Positions 24,919-36,135 of a stretch of 64,000 nucleotides of DNA are shown here, in pieces; position 1 is the first letter of the stretch; each line of letters opens with the position of its first letter. The stretch comes from Desulfomicrobium escambiense DSM 10707 (GTDB taxonomy: Bacteria; Desulfobacterota; Desulfovibrionia; Desulfovibrionales; Desulfomicrobiaceae). The position numbers and the translations under genes are program-made. The notes below the pieces were generated by a model. It worked only from the letters and a program-made list of their open reading frames with translations, was not told where the DNA came from and searched no databases. Location: NCBI RefSeq assembly GCF_000428825.1, contig NZ_AUAR01000005.1:178189-242188 (forward strand), in the 5' to 3' direction.

Positions 24919-25093
24919 GGTCTTCGGCCGGGTGCCGTCCGCGCGGTGTCGGAACTCCTTTGCCGGCCTCGAAGGGGATAACCGTTGCGTGCACGGCCGG
25001 AAACCGCGCTTCGGGCGAAGGCAACGGTTCTCCCGACGATGCCTGGCGCAGTCGGACAGCCGACGCCGCGCGGACGGCACCCGGCCGAAGACC
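24919..25093. repeat. long inverted repeat (34-bp arms) upstream of tunR
   Basis: Outer arms 24919-24952 and 25060-25093 pair over 34 positions with a single T-G mismatch/wobble. The first 28 positions (starting GGTCTTCGGCCGGGTGCCGT) are perfect. A second nested pair AACCGTTGC (24980-24988) / GCAACGGTT (25021-25029), extended by GGGGA/TCCC, lies inside. The whole would fold into a branched cruciform or structured RNA on either strand. No coding potential seen. Confidence 0.85.
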
Positions 25094-25152
25094 TGCGCCT
25101 TGGCGTCGAGAGGCGTCGAAGATTGGGAATACCCCAGGCCGTCGGGAAAAAG

Positions 25153-25180
25153 AAAAGGCCCTTCGATGTGAAGGGCCTTT
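25153..25180. terminator. terminator of tRNA-Asn copy 2
   Basis: Perfect stem AAAGGCCCTTC / GAAGGGCCTTT, 8 bases downstream of the minus-strand tRNA. Confidence 0.8.
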
Positions 25181-25187
25181 GAAATTC

Positions 25188-25263
25188 TGGCTCCCCGGGA
25201 CAGATTTGAACTGCCGACAGGGTGGTTAACAGCCACCTGCTCTGCCAACTGAGCTACCGGGGA
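25188..25263 (-). tRNA. tRNA-Asn (anticodon GTT), copy 2
   Basis: The same 76-base sequence as copy 1 at 22873-22948: acceptor TCCCCGG / CCGGGGA, anticodon GTT, encoded CCA. Both copies have their own terminator, and the two are about 2.3 kb apart in the same orientation. Confidence 0.97.
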
Positions 25264-25305
25264 TCGCTCGTGAGAAGCCCCTTTAGGGCAAAGAGGGATG
25301 CGCTG

Positions 25306-27750
25306 TCAACCGGTTTGGGCCGCGGCGCGAATTTTTGTCTGTCCGGCCTCCTCGGCCTTGCCCTGCTGCTCCAGGGCCGAGATGAGGACTTCCCAGAAGG
25401 CTGGCGCGTCGGGCTTGAGGTGTACGCTCTGGCGGGCCAGGGATTCGGCGATCTCCGGGTCGTCCCCGCGCTCCAGGTAGATCTTGGCCAGCAGGTGAAA
25501 GGAGTGGGCGTCCTGGGGGTTGGAAGTGATGGCCTGGTGGAGCAGTTCGCGAGCCGTGTCGCGGTCGTCGCGGCGGAAGGCCAGACGGGCCAGGTAGCGG
25601 TGGGCCAGGCTGCTCGCCGGCGTTTGCCCGTCGCCTGCGGGTGCGGCCCCGACCTGCTCGTAGAGGGCCCAGGCCCGCTCGAAATCCCCTTCCTCCTCGG
25701 CCATGAGGCCCAGGCGGATGAGGGCGTAGATGTGGTCGGGCTTGACGGCCAGAACCTGTTCGAAGGCCTGCCGCGCCGCTTCGGGGTCGCCGTCCTTGAG
25801 GCAGGCGCAGCCGAAATTGTAGAGGGGCATGATCTGGTCCGGGTGGCTTGCCGCGAGATCCTGGAAGATGGCCCTGGCCGAGTTGTACTTGTTCAGGCGG
25901 GCGTAGCAGACGCCGAGGGAGTTGCGGGCCAGGAGGTTGCCTTCGTCGGCCGTGAGGGCCTTCTTGTACTCGGCGATGGCGTCGTAGACTTCGCCCTGGG
26001 CGAAGAGCCGGTCGGCGCTGATGTTCAGGGAAATGGAGTCGAAGCAGGCGATCTTTTCGTCCTGCAGCAGCGCGGCGTGGTCCATGGCCTTGCGGGCGTT
26101 GTCCAGGATGTCCGAGCGGGTGAAGTCCAGGAAGGGGTAGCCCGCGATGCCCACGGACTTGTCCAGCCCGGCGAAGCGCTCGTCCTCGAAGAGCTCGCGC
26201 ACCGCCCGCGCGCATTCGGACGGCTCCATGTCCGGCACGTGGTAGACGACGCAGTTCATGCTGTAGCGGCCGCCCAGGGCCGACGGGCCGAAGAGGGTTT
26301 CGGCGCGGTTGGTCAGGGCCTGGAAGAACTGTTCCTCCTTCATCTGGTCCATGGGCGTGCGTTCGGAGTGGGGCGACTCCAGGCGCATGAGCAGCACGGA
26401 GAAGGTCTTGGACTGGCTGCGCGCGGTCTGCCACGTCTGCAGGAAATCGCGGTAGGGGTAGAGGCCCGTCAGCAGGTCCTTTTGCGGTGAGCGGGCGCCC
26501 GGCTGGGCTTCGCGCTGCTCCATCAGACCCGAATGCTCGTCCAGAAGCGTCAGCTTGTCTCCCTTCTCCACCACCCAGTCCGGGTCGTTCTGGACCAGGA
26601 TCTCGGCGATGGCCATTTCGTCCTGGACTTCCACCAGGGAGACCTCGGCCTTGTACATGGGCGGATAGTGCCCGAAGACCACGTCCCCGCTGGCGCCGAC
26701 GATGGTCTCGCGGCCGTTGAACTTGCGCGACCAGACCAGGAAGCGCTGGCCCTCGTGGGCGTCCACGCTGCGGCCGAGGTTGATGATCAGCCGGTTCATG
26801 GGCATGACTTCGAGCACGACGCCGCCCTGGGTCAGGATCTGGTTGAAGGAGTAGACCTGCCCGCGGCCGCAGGCCTTGGCCGTGTTCAGGGCCTTCTCGG
26901 CTTTCTCCAGCACCAGCCAGGCCTGTTCGGCCGGGGCCTTCTGGAACTGCGAGCCCTGAAGGTCCTGGGGATAGTTGACGAAGCCGATGCTGGCCGACAC
27001 GGACACGTCCTCGCGCAGGGGGGCGAAGCGGGCCGTGACCTTGGACATCTCGATGCCGAGGTTCGACGCCAGGTCGCGCAGCTTGGACCTTGAGGCCTGG
27101 GGCCAGAGCACGCCGAAGGAGTCGCCGTCCAGCCGGCAGACCAGGGCCTGCTTTGGGCAGACGTCGCGCAGCACCTCGGCCGCGAGGTTCAGGATGCGGT
27201 CGCCGAAGAGGTGCCCATAGCTCTCGTTGACCTGCCGGAAGCGGTCCAGGTCGATCATGATCAGTCCGAAGCAGGCGCTGTGCCCCTGCAGGGAATCGTC
27301 GGCCACGGCCTCGGGGCCGGGCATGATGGAGCCGAGGATGCCCGAGATCTCCCGCATCAGCGCCCCGTGCAGGCAGTGGCGGTTGGCGAGGCCCGTCAGG
27401 GGGTCGGTGATGGCCAGTTTCCTGAGCCCGATCTGCTCCAGGCACAGGGAGGCCATGACCGGCAGGTAGGGCAGGGCCTGGGCCGTCTTGCCGGCGTCCA
27501 CCCCGCGGGCCTCGAAGATTGCCAGCAGCCTGTCGCCGCGGATGAGGGGCAGTTGAAGACGGTCGTCCTCCAGCACGGCCTTGCCGTAGGGGTGCTCGGC
27601 GTCGGGCTCGAGTTCCTCCGGACTGACGGCCGGGAACATGAGGCTGTAGGAGGAAAAGGACAGGAGTTCCTTGAAGGAGCTTTTGAGCAGAGGCTCGTAT
27701 TCGACAATATCCTGCCGGCGCAGGGGAGAGATGGGACTGGCCGTGTTCAT
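25306..27750 (-). CDS. tandem GGDEF-like protein with C-terminal TPR repeats
   Basis: An 814-residue soluble protein. Residues about 1-110 form a GAF-like sensory region. A first GGDEF domain (about 115-300) begins with ITDPLTGLANRHCLH, but the active-site GGDEF loop reads LDGDSFGV, so it is probably inactive as a diguanylate cyclase. A second, more degenerate GGDEF-like region (about 430-590) begins KDLLTGLYPYRDFL and has no GGDEF loop. About 590-800 are TPR repeats (DAIAEYKKALTADEGNLLAR; EAARQAFEQVLAVKPDHIYA). It likely works as a scaffold or nucleotide-sensing adaptor rather than as an enzyme. Divergent from the hydrolase gene at 27876. Confidence 0.82.
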   Translation of the reverse strand: MNTASPISPLRRQDIVEYEPLLKSSFKELLSFSSYSLMFPAVSPEELEPDAEHPYGKAVLEDDRLQLPLIRGDRLLAIFEARGVDAGKTAQALPYLPVMASLCLEQIGLRKLAITDPLTGLANRHCLHGALMREISGILGSIMPGPEAVADDSLQGHSACFGLIMIDLDRFRQVNESYGHLFGDRILNLAAEVLRDVCPKQALVCRLDGDSFGVLWPQASRSKLRDLASNLGIEMSKVTARFAPLREDVSVSASIGFVNYPQDLQGSQFQKAPAEQAWLVLEKAEKALNTAKACGRGQVYSFNQILTQGGVVLEVMPMNRLIINLGRSVDAHEGQRFLVWSRKFNGRETIVGASGDVVFGHYPPMYKAEVSLVEVQDEMAIAEILVQNDPDWVVEKGDKLTLLDEHSGLMEQREAQPGARSPQKDLLTGLYPYRDFLQTWQTARSQSKTFSVLLMRLESPHSERTPMDQMKEEQFFQALTNRAETLFGPSALGGRYSMNCVVYHVPDMEPSECARAVRELFEDERFAGLDKSVGIAGYPFLDFTRSDILDNARKAMDHAALLQDEKIACFDSISLNISADRLFAQGEVYDAIAEYKKALTADEGNLLARNSLGVCYARLNKYNSARAIFQDLAASHPDQIMPLYNFGCACLKDGDPEAARQAFEQVLAVKPDHIYALIRLGLMAEEEGDFERAWALYEQVGAAPAGDGQTPASSLAHRYLARLAFRRDDRDTARELLHQAITSNPQDAHSFHLLAKIYLERGDDPEIAESLARQSVHLKPDAPAFWEVLISALEQQGKAEEAGQTKIRAAAQTG

Positions 27751-27875
27751 GATTGACCCCAGGGTGTTTCCGAAGCCTTTGCCTCATGCCGCACCCCTTG
27801 TCCAGAAAGGAGAATTGTGTTTTGGGTCGAAGGTGGCTACAGCCCGGGAAGACACCATTTCCGAGGGAGGAATCG

Positions 27876-28505
27876 ATGCTTCACGTGACCGCCATGCCCC
27901 TGGGGCCCCTGGATACCAACTGCTATGTCCTGCACTCCGACCGCGAGGCCGTGGTCATCGACCCGGGCGGGGACGCCGACGAGATCCTGTCCTTTCTCTC
28001 CTCCAGAAAGCTCGCCCTGCACAGCGTTCTCAACACGCATCTGCACTTCGATCACATCCAGGGCAACGCCGACCTGGTGGCGGCCGCGGGCGTGACGGTC
28101 ATGGCCAATCCCAAGGACGCCTATCTCATGCAGACGGAGCTCGGCGGGGGCGGCATGATGGGGTTTCCCCGCACGCCTCCCTTCGAGATCACCCCGCTGG
28201 AGGAGGGCGAACTGCCCCTTTTGGGCACGACGTGCCGTGTCCTGGCAACCCCCGGTCACAGCCCGGGCAGCCTGTCCTTCTACTTCGAGACGATCGGGGC
28301 CGTCTTCGTCGGCGACCTGATCTTCTACCGCTCCGTGGGGCGCACCGATTTTCCCGGCAGCTCCGAGAGGGAGCTCATGCGTTCCGTGCGCACCAAGATT
28401 TTCACCCTGCCCGAGGACACCGTGATCTATCCCGGCCACGGGCCCGAGACCACGGTGCGGCAGGAACGGCTCAACAACCCATTTTTCACCGAGTTCACCC
28501 ACTAG
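27876..28505 (+). CDS. metallo-beta-lactamase fold hydrolase (glyoxalase II-like)
   Basis: A 209-residue binuclear-metal hydrolase. Metal ligands are in THLHFDHIQGN (about 54-64), the His of TPGHSPGSLSFY (about 126-137), Asp in VGDLIFYRSVGRTDFPG (about 147-163) and the His of IYPGHGPETT (about 184-193). The substrate is probably a thioester or similar. ATG 27876 follows CGAGGGAGG. It heads a tightly packed operon (small Cys-TGA gene, iron-sulfur flavoprotein, comF, hybrid kinase). Confidence 0.9.
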   Translation: MLHVTAMPLGPLDTNCYVLHSDREAVVIDPGGDADEILSFLSSRKLALHSVLNTHLHFDHIQGNADLVAAAGVTVMANPKDAYLMQTELGGGGMMGFPRTPPFEITPLEEGELPLLGTTCRVLATPGHSPGSLSFYFETIGAVFVGDLIFYRSVGRTDFPGSSERELMRSVRTKIFTLPEDTVIYPGHGPETTVRQERLNNPFFTEFTH

Positions 28506-28515
28506 GGAGGACCGC

Positions 28516-28743
28516 ATGATTCCCGAAGGCGAACACGATTTCCGGGACAAGTGCTGACACGTGGGTTCCGATGCCAGTTGGTATCTGCGTTTCAGCCGGA
28601 CGGACCGGCAGGTTTTCTGGGTCAGCCCGGGCGTCGTTCCCCAGCTTGAGAACGCGCTCTACGTCGAAACCGACTGGACCCTGACCACGCAGCCGGTCGG
28701 GGAATACGTGCGGGCGGAGTTCGTCCGCAAGCGTCGCCCATGA
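28516..28743 (+). CDS. small protein with in-frame TGA: candidate selenoprotein (or nonsense-interrupted gene)
   Basis: ATG 28516 has an excellent AGGGAGG ribosome site five bases upstream. The frame reads 13 codons to Cys-TGA (28552-28557), then continues open for 61 codons to 28743. The product would be MIPEGEHDFRDKC-U-HVGS... with a hydrophobic middle (QVFWVSPGVVPQLE) and a basic end. After the TGA, bases 28570-28585 form GATGCC-AGTT-GGTATC. The loop starts 18 bases after the TGA and has G as its second base, fitting the general bacterial SECIS rules. A GTG at 28561 could start a 60-residue protein but has no ribosome site. The last codons overlap the next gene (ATGA). Confidence 0.5.
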
Positions 28744-29303
28744 GACGGCCCGTCGTCATGTCCCTGAGCCCCCGCGGGGGCGGCAACAGCGATCAGGCCG
28801 CGGACCTTTTCGCGCGCTGCCTGCATGGCGAAAGCCATGCCTTGCGCCTGCGGGACCACCATGTGGCGCCCTGCACGGGCTGCGGTGCCTGCGCCGCCGC
28901 AGGTGTCTGCCGCATGAGCGGCGAGGACGCTGCGGACGACCTCTTCATGCGGCTTGATCAGGCTTCAGGGCTCGTCCTGACCGCGCCCGTCTATTTCTAT
29001 CATCTCCCGAGCCAGGCCAAGGCCTGGATCGACCGCGCCCAATCCCGGTACCTGGCCAGGCAGGCGGGGCTGACGGCGGTGGGCGCCGTGCGCCCGGCCT
29101 ATGCCGTGATCGTCGCCGGGCGCCCGCGCGGCGAGAAGCTTTTCGAAGGTATTCTGCCGACCCTGCGCTATTTTCTGGATGTCCTGGATTTCCGCCTGGA
29201 AGGAACCGCCCTGCTGCGCGGCATCGACGAGGCCGGCGATTTCTCGGGATGCCACGAGGCCATGCAGGCGGTGCGCGACCTGGCCGGGAGGAGCGGATGG
29301 TAG
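28740..29303 (+). CDS. iron-sulfur flavoprotein / NADPH-dependent FMN reductase family
   Basis: A flavodoxin-like protein of 187 residues. The FMN phosphate loop is MSLSPRGGGNSDQAADLF (about 7-24), and a compact CTGCGACAAAGVC (about 45-57) is the Cys motif expected for a [4Fe-4S] cluster in iron-sulfur flavoproteins. TAPVYFYHLPSQAKAWIDR (about 80-98) is the flavin-edge loop of the family. It overlaps the preceding small gene by 4 bases and comF by 7 bases. Confidence 0.85.
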   Translation: MRRPVVMSLSPRGGGNSDQAADLFARCLHGESHALRLRDHHVAPCTGCGACAAAGVCRMSGEDAADDLFMRLDQASGLVLTAPVYFYHLPSQAKAWIDRAQSRYLARQAGLTAVGAVRPAYAVIVAGRPRGEKLFEGILPTLRYFLDVLDFRLEGTALLRGIDEAGDFSGCHEAMQAVRDLAGRSGW

Positions 29304-30027
29304 GCGGCCTTGCGGTCACGGCCGGGCGCTGCCTGGACGCCCTGGCCTGCCTTACGGGCCGACGCTGCCAGCTCTGCGCGGCGGTGCTGGACGACCCGCG
29401 CGACTATCCCCTGTGCCCGGAATGCGCATCGGAACTGGCGCCGCGCCGGGGCGGACACTGCCCGCTGTGCGGCACCTGCTTTGCCGATCCCGGATCGCCG
29501 GTCTACCGCTGCCTGGCCTGCCGCATGTCCCCGCCGCCCTGGTCCGGGCTGGCCTTTCACGGTCCCTACGACGGCCATCTCAAGGAACTGGTGCACCGTC
29601 ACAAGTTCGGCCACGAGCTCGGCCTGGGCCGCCTGCTGTCCTTTCTGACCCGCCAGGCCTGGGAGTTGCGGGGGATGGGCCGGCCGGACGTGATCGTCCC
29701 CGTGCCCATGCTGCCGGGCCATGTGTTGCGCCGCGGATTCAACCAGAGCGCGGAGCTGGCCCGGATGCTGGGCCGGGCCATGGCCCTGCGGCCGCTGACG
29801 CACGCCCTGGTCAAGACCCGTGAGACGCGCACCCAGTCGAGCCTGGGGCGCGCCGCCCGTCGCGGCAACGTCGCCGGAGCCTTCGCCGCCTCTCCCGAGG
29901 TGCGGGGCCGGCATGTCCTCATCGTCGATGACGTCATGACCACCGGGGCCACGATGACGGCCTGCGCCCGCGCCTGTCTCGATGCCGGCGCCGCGAAGGT
30001 GGATGTCTTCGTCCTGGCCAGGGCCCT

Positions 30028-30031
<4 letters not shown>
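29297..30031 (+). CDS. ComF family phosphoribosyltransferase-like protein
   Basis: A 244-residue ComF/GntX-type protein. The N-terminal zinc region has paired Cys motifs (CQLCAAV, CPEC, CPLCGTC, CLAC; residues about 24-77). The C-terminal phosphoribosyltransferase fold has [13 protein letters not shown] (about 211-223), the PRPP-binding motif. In other bacteria ComF is linked to DNA uptake and is often found as a solitary gene. ATG 29297 overlaps the previous stop and follows GGGAGGAG. Confidence 0.9.
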
Positions 30032-32631
<2,600 letters not shown>

Positions 32632-32793
32632 GGCAGTCGTCAGATTTCGGTTGACGGACTCTTGGTTTCGTTTTATGTGCATCCTCCCTCTCGACGGCTG
32701 CTCTGCTCCGGGCGGCCTTGTAGCGTTATGAAAGTCTTGACGGGGTTCCCCGGAAAAGGTAGCCACGTCGTTCAATATTTTGGAGGTCGCAAG

Positions 32794-33105
32794 ATGTTTG
32801 CAATCGTAGAAACTGGCGGAAAGCAGTTCCGTGTTGAAGAAGGCCGCAGCCTGAGGGTCGCCAAGCTTGATGCGCAGGCCGGTTCGGAGATCACTCTGGA
32901 CAAAATCCTGCTGGTCGGGACCGGCGCCGACGTGAAGATCGGTCAGCCCTTCGTCGACGGCGCTGCCGTGACGTGTGAGGTGGTCGAGCACGGTCGTGAC
33001 AAGAAGATCATCATTTTCAAGAAGAAACGCCGCAAGGATTATCGTAGAACACAGGGCCACCGTCAGGATTTCACCACCCTGAAGGTGAAGTCCATTCAGG
33101 CCTAG
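32794..33105 (+). CDS. rplU: 50S ribosomal protein L21
   Basis: 103-residue L21. It starts MFAIVETGGKQFRVEEG and ends with the RNA-binding KKKRRKDYRRTQGHRQDFT segment. ATG 32794 follows TGGAGG. It is followed by rpmA (18-base gap), obg and proB, the widely conserved rplU-rpmA-obg order. The 160-base leader upstream has no clear regulatory element that I recognise. Confidence 0.98.
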   Translation: MFAIVETGGKQFRVEEGRSLRVAKLDAQAGSEITLDKILLVGTGADVKIGQPFVDGAAVTCEVVEHGRDKKIIIFKKKRRKDYRRTQGHRQDFTTLKVKSIQA

Positions 33106-33123
33106 TGTCGTCGGGAGGAAAAC

Positions 33124-33390
33124 ATGGCTCATAAAAAAGCAGGTGGTAGTTCACGCAACGGACGCGACAGTGCCGGTCAGCGGCTCGGCGTGAAGAAGTT
33201 CGGTGGCCAGGCTGTCCTGGCGGGCAACATCCTCGTGCGTCAGCACGGCACCAAGGTCCATCCCGGCGTCAACGTCGGTGTTGGCAAGGATTTTACGCTG
33301 TTCGCCCTGATTGACGGGGTCGTGAAGTTTGAAAAATACACCCGCAAGAACAAGGTCCGGACCAGGGTCAATATCGTTCCCGCCGTCTAG
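33124..33390 (+). CDS. rpmA: 50S ribosomal protein L27
   Basis: 88-residue L27 with the signature [20 protein letters not shown] and [15 protein letters not shown]. The N-terminus reaches the peptidyl-transferase centre. GGAGG precedes the ATG. A terminator lies downstream before obg. Confidence 0.98.
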   Translation: MAHKKAGGSSRNGRDSAGQRLGVKKFGGQAVLAGNILVRQHGTKVHPGVNVGVGKDFTLFALIDGVVKFEKYTRKNKVRTRVNIVPAV

Positions 33391-33413
33391 ACATTGTCGC
33401 TGCGACGATTTTT

Positions 33414-33452
33414 CAAGCCGCTTCAAGAGGGTGCTCTTGGGCGGCTTTTTTT
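33414..33452 (+). terminator. terminator after rpmA
   Basis: Stem AAGCCGCTTCAAGAG / CTCTTGGGCGGCTT followed by seven T, between rpmA and obg. Some read-through would be needed for a single rplU-obg transcript. Confidence 0.85.
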
Positions 33453-33485
33453 GCTGTCCGGGTCGATCCCGGGCCGGGAGATCAC

Positions 33486-34529
33486 ATGAGATTCGTTGAC
33501 GAGGCCAAGATCATTATCCGTTCCGGCAGCGGAGGCCAGGGCTCCGTGTCGTTCCGCCGGGAGAAATATGTGCCCCGCGGGGGCCCCGACGGAGGGGACG
33601 GGGGCAAGGGCGGCGACGTCGTGTTCCGCGCCGTGGGCAACCTGCTGACCCTCTACGACTATCGCCACGCGCCCATCCAGGAGGCCGAAAGCGGCCGGCC
33701 CGGGTCCGGGCGGCTCTGCTATGGCCGGGCCGGGGTGGACAAGGTCATCGAGGTGCCCGTGGGCACCCAGGTTTTCGAGGAGACGGATGACGGCGAAGTC
33801 CTCATCGCCGACCTGACCAGGGACGGCCAGGAGATTGTCGTGGCCGAAGGCGGGCGCGGGGGCAAGGGCAACGCCCACTTCAAGTCCTCGACCATGCAGG
33901 TGCCGCGTTTCGCCCAGCCCGGCGAGCCGGGCGTGGAGAAGTACATCCGCCTGGAGCTCAAGGTCTTCGCCGATGTGGGTCTGCTGGGCCTGCCCAACGC
34001 GGGCAAGTCCACGTTCATCTCGCGCATTTCCGCGGCCAGGCCAAAGATCGCGGCTTACCCCTTCACCACCCTGGCGCCCAACCTGGGCGTGGTCATCGAC
34101 GAGAACGACCGCAAGCTGGTCGTGGCCGACATCCCCGGCCTCATCGAGGGCGCGCACACGGGCCTGGGCCTGGGGCACACCTTTTTGCGGCACGTGGAGC
34201 GCTCGCGCTTCCTGGTGCATATTCTGAGCATCGAGGACGTGAACCCCGAAGACCCCCTGGCCGGCTTTCATATCCTCGACGACGAACTGCGCCTGTTCGA
34301 CCCGGAGCTGGCCGAGAAGCCCCAGATGCGCGTCATCAACAAGATCGATCTGGTCGACGCCGAGCGTCTGGCCGAGGTGCGGGCGGCCTTTGACCGCCTG
34401 GGCCTTCAGGTGTACTTCATGTCGGCGTTGAACGAGATCGGCGTCGACGAGGTGCTTGCGGCCATGTGGGCGCTGCATCTCGCGACCGTGAAGGACGGGG
34501 GCGAAACCGAAGATGGAACAGTCGACTGA
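33486..34529 (+). CDS. obg: GTPase Obg/CgtA (ribosome assembly)
   Basis: A 347-residue ribosome-associated GTPase. The N-terminal glycine-rich Obg fold (about 1-155: GSGGQGSVSFRREKYVPRGG, then GGRGGKGNAHFKSS) is followed by the G domain: G1 GLPNAGKSTFIS (about 166-177), G3 VADIPGLIEGAH (about 214-225) and G4 NKIDLVD (about 285-291). It lacks the C-terminal Obg extension of some species. It overlaps proB by 17 bases. Confidence 0.97.
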   Translation: MRFVDEAKIIIRSGSGGQGSVSFRREKYVPRGGPDGGDGGKGGDVVFRAVGNLLTLYDYRHAPIQEAESGRPGSGRLCYGRAGVDKVIEVPVGTQVFEETDDGEVLIADLTRDGQEIVVAEGGRGGKGNAHFKSSTMQVPRFAQPGEPGVEKYIRLELKVFADVGLLGLPNAGKSTFISRISAARPKIAAYPFTTLAPNLGVVIDENDRKLVVADIPGLIEGAHTGLGLGHTFLRHVERSRFLVHILSIEDVNPEDPLAGFHILDDELRLFDPELAEKPQMRVINKIDLVDAERLAEVRAAFDRLGLQVYFMSALNEIGVDEVLAAMWALHLATVKDGGETEDGTVD

Positions 34530-35667
34530 TTGGCGCGTCCAGCGCCGCAGGATTCTGGAGAAGGCCAGGCGCGTGGTCGTCAAGGTGGGCAGCGCTGTGC
34601 TGACCACGGACAAGGGCCTTGACGAGCGGGTGGTCAACCGTCTGGCCGACCAGATCGCGGGCCTGCACGACCGTGGCCTGGAGATCGTCCTCGTGACCTC
34701 CGGCGCCGTGGCCGCGGGCCGCTGCGTGCTCGGCGCGGACCGAGCCGCCGGGTGCATGGTGCACAAGCAGGCGGCCTCGGCCGTGGGCCAGAGCCGCCTC
34801 ATGCACAGCTACGACGAGGCCTTCGCCCGCTACGAGAAGGTCACGGCCCAGGTCCTCTTGACCAAGGACGATCTGCGCAGCCGCGAGCGCTTCCTGAACG
34901 CCCGCAACACCATGACGCGCCTGCTGGACTGGAAGGTCATCCCCATCGTCAACGAGAACGACACCGTGGCCGTGCAGGAACTCAAGTTCGGCGACAACGA
35001 CGCCCTGTCCTCCATGGTAGCCAACCTCGTCGGCGCAGACGTCATCGTCAACCTGACCTCGGCCGACGGCGTCTTCGACGATAACCCTCTGGAAAACCCA
35101 GAAGCGGCCTTCGTGCCCTGCATCGAGAACATCGCCGAGCTGAACCTGCAGTCCATGTGCCGGGGCAAGACCGGGGCCGGGACGGGCGGGATGCTCAGCA
35201 AGCTCATGGCCGCCCGCCGCGCGGCCAGCATCGGCGTGCCGACCCTCATCGTTTCGGGGAAGCAGAAATTCGTGCTGGAGCGCGTCTTCAACCTGGAGGA
35301 GATCGGCACGTGGGTCGCGCCGACCCAGAAGATGCTCTCGGGCCGCAAGTTCTGGCTGGCCTACCACCTTGACCCGGCCGGGACCATCGTGGTCGACGAC
35401 GGTGCCGCCCGCGCCCTGACGTCCAAGGGCAAGAGTCTGCTGGCCGCCGGGGTGAAGGATGTCGAGGGCAACTTCGGCATGGGCGCGCTGGTGCGCATCG
35501 CCGGACTGGACGGCGCCACCGTCGGCGTGGGCCTGACGAACTTCAAGGCCGCGGAGCTGCGCAAGATCCAGGGCCTGAGCAGCGCCGAGATCGAGAAGGT
35601 CCTGGGGCCGTGTCCCCACCAGGAGGTCGTGCACCGGGACAACCTGGTGCTGGACAGTTCGCTCTGA
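34513..35667 (+). CDS. proB: glutamate 5-kinase
   Basis: First enzyme of proline synthesis (glutamate + ATP to glutamyl-5-phosphate). The amino-acid kinase domain (about 1-270) begins RVVVKVGSAVLTTDKGLDE and includes LVTSGAVAAG and NENDTVAVQELKFGDNDALS. A C-terminal PUA domain (about 290-375) gives the long, feedback-regulated form of 384 residues. It overlaps obg by 17 bases, so the two are coupled. Confidence 0.96.
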   Translation: MEQSTDWRVQRRRILEKARRVVVKVGSAVLTTDKGLDERVVNRLADQIAGLHDRGLEIVLVTSGAVAAGRCVLGADRAAGCMVHKQAASAVGQSRLMHSYDEAFARYEKVTAQVLLTKDDLRSRERFLNARNTMTRLLDWKVIPIVNENDTVAVQELKFGDNDALSSMVANLVGADVIVNLTSADGVFDDNPLENPEAAFVPCIENIAELNLQSMCRGKTGAGTGGMLSKLMAARRAASIGVPTLIVSGKQKFVLERVFNLEEIGTWVAPTQKMLSGRKFWLAYHLDPAGTIVVDDGAARALTSKGKSLLAAGVKDVEGNFGMGALVRIAGLDGATVGVGLTNFKAAELRKIQGLSSAEIEKVLGPCPHQEVVHRDNLVLDSSL

Positions 35668-35702
35668 AGAATTCGGGTTGACGCTGCCGCGCTGCGGGAT
35701 GG

Positions 35703-35738
35703 AAGGCTTCTGCATTTTCATGCACGAAGCCTTTTTTT
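35703..35738 (+). terminator. terminator after proB
   Basis: Stem AAGGCTTC-TGCA / TGCA-c-GAAGCCTT with a 6-base loop and seven T. Confidence 0.9.
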
Positions 35739-35860
35739 GCGCCCGCGCACGCCGAAATTCCCGCGGTCCGTGACGGTCCGTGTCTGTCCCAATGTTCCGG
35801 CTTCCAGCGCCGTTTTTTTGCATGTCGAAAGGGATTGCGCGGCAAGAATTGTCTTGATTC

Positions 35861-35980
35861 TCCCCCTGCCAAGGGGGAGTACCCGAAGGGGGAGGGGGTA
35901 TTCCCCCTGAACCGACGGGTCAGGTCAGAGCAAGAGGCAACCACCCCGCCCTTCGGGCACCCCTCCTTGGCAGGAGGGGA
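35861..35980. repeat. paired palindromic repeat (BIME/REP-like)
   Basis: Module at 35861-35899 (TCCCCCTGCCAAGGGGGAGT...) and an inverted, diverged copy at 35943-35980, separated by 43 bases. Each module is itself palindromic. It lies in the 470-base gap between proB and thiN, which otherwise shows no gene. Confidence 0.75.
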
Positions 35981-36135
35981 GTTGGAGCGGCAACTGTCGG
36001 ATCTGTATGCTTTGTGCGTTCGCGACCTTGGATGAGTTTTGGCGGGCCGATTCTCGGTCGCAAACGGCTTGAGGTTACCCCTCATGCCGTGGAAAATTTG
36101 CTGAGCGTGACTCACACAACTTTTTGGGCGGCCTG

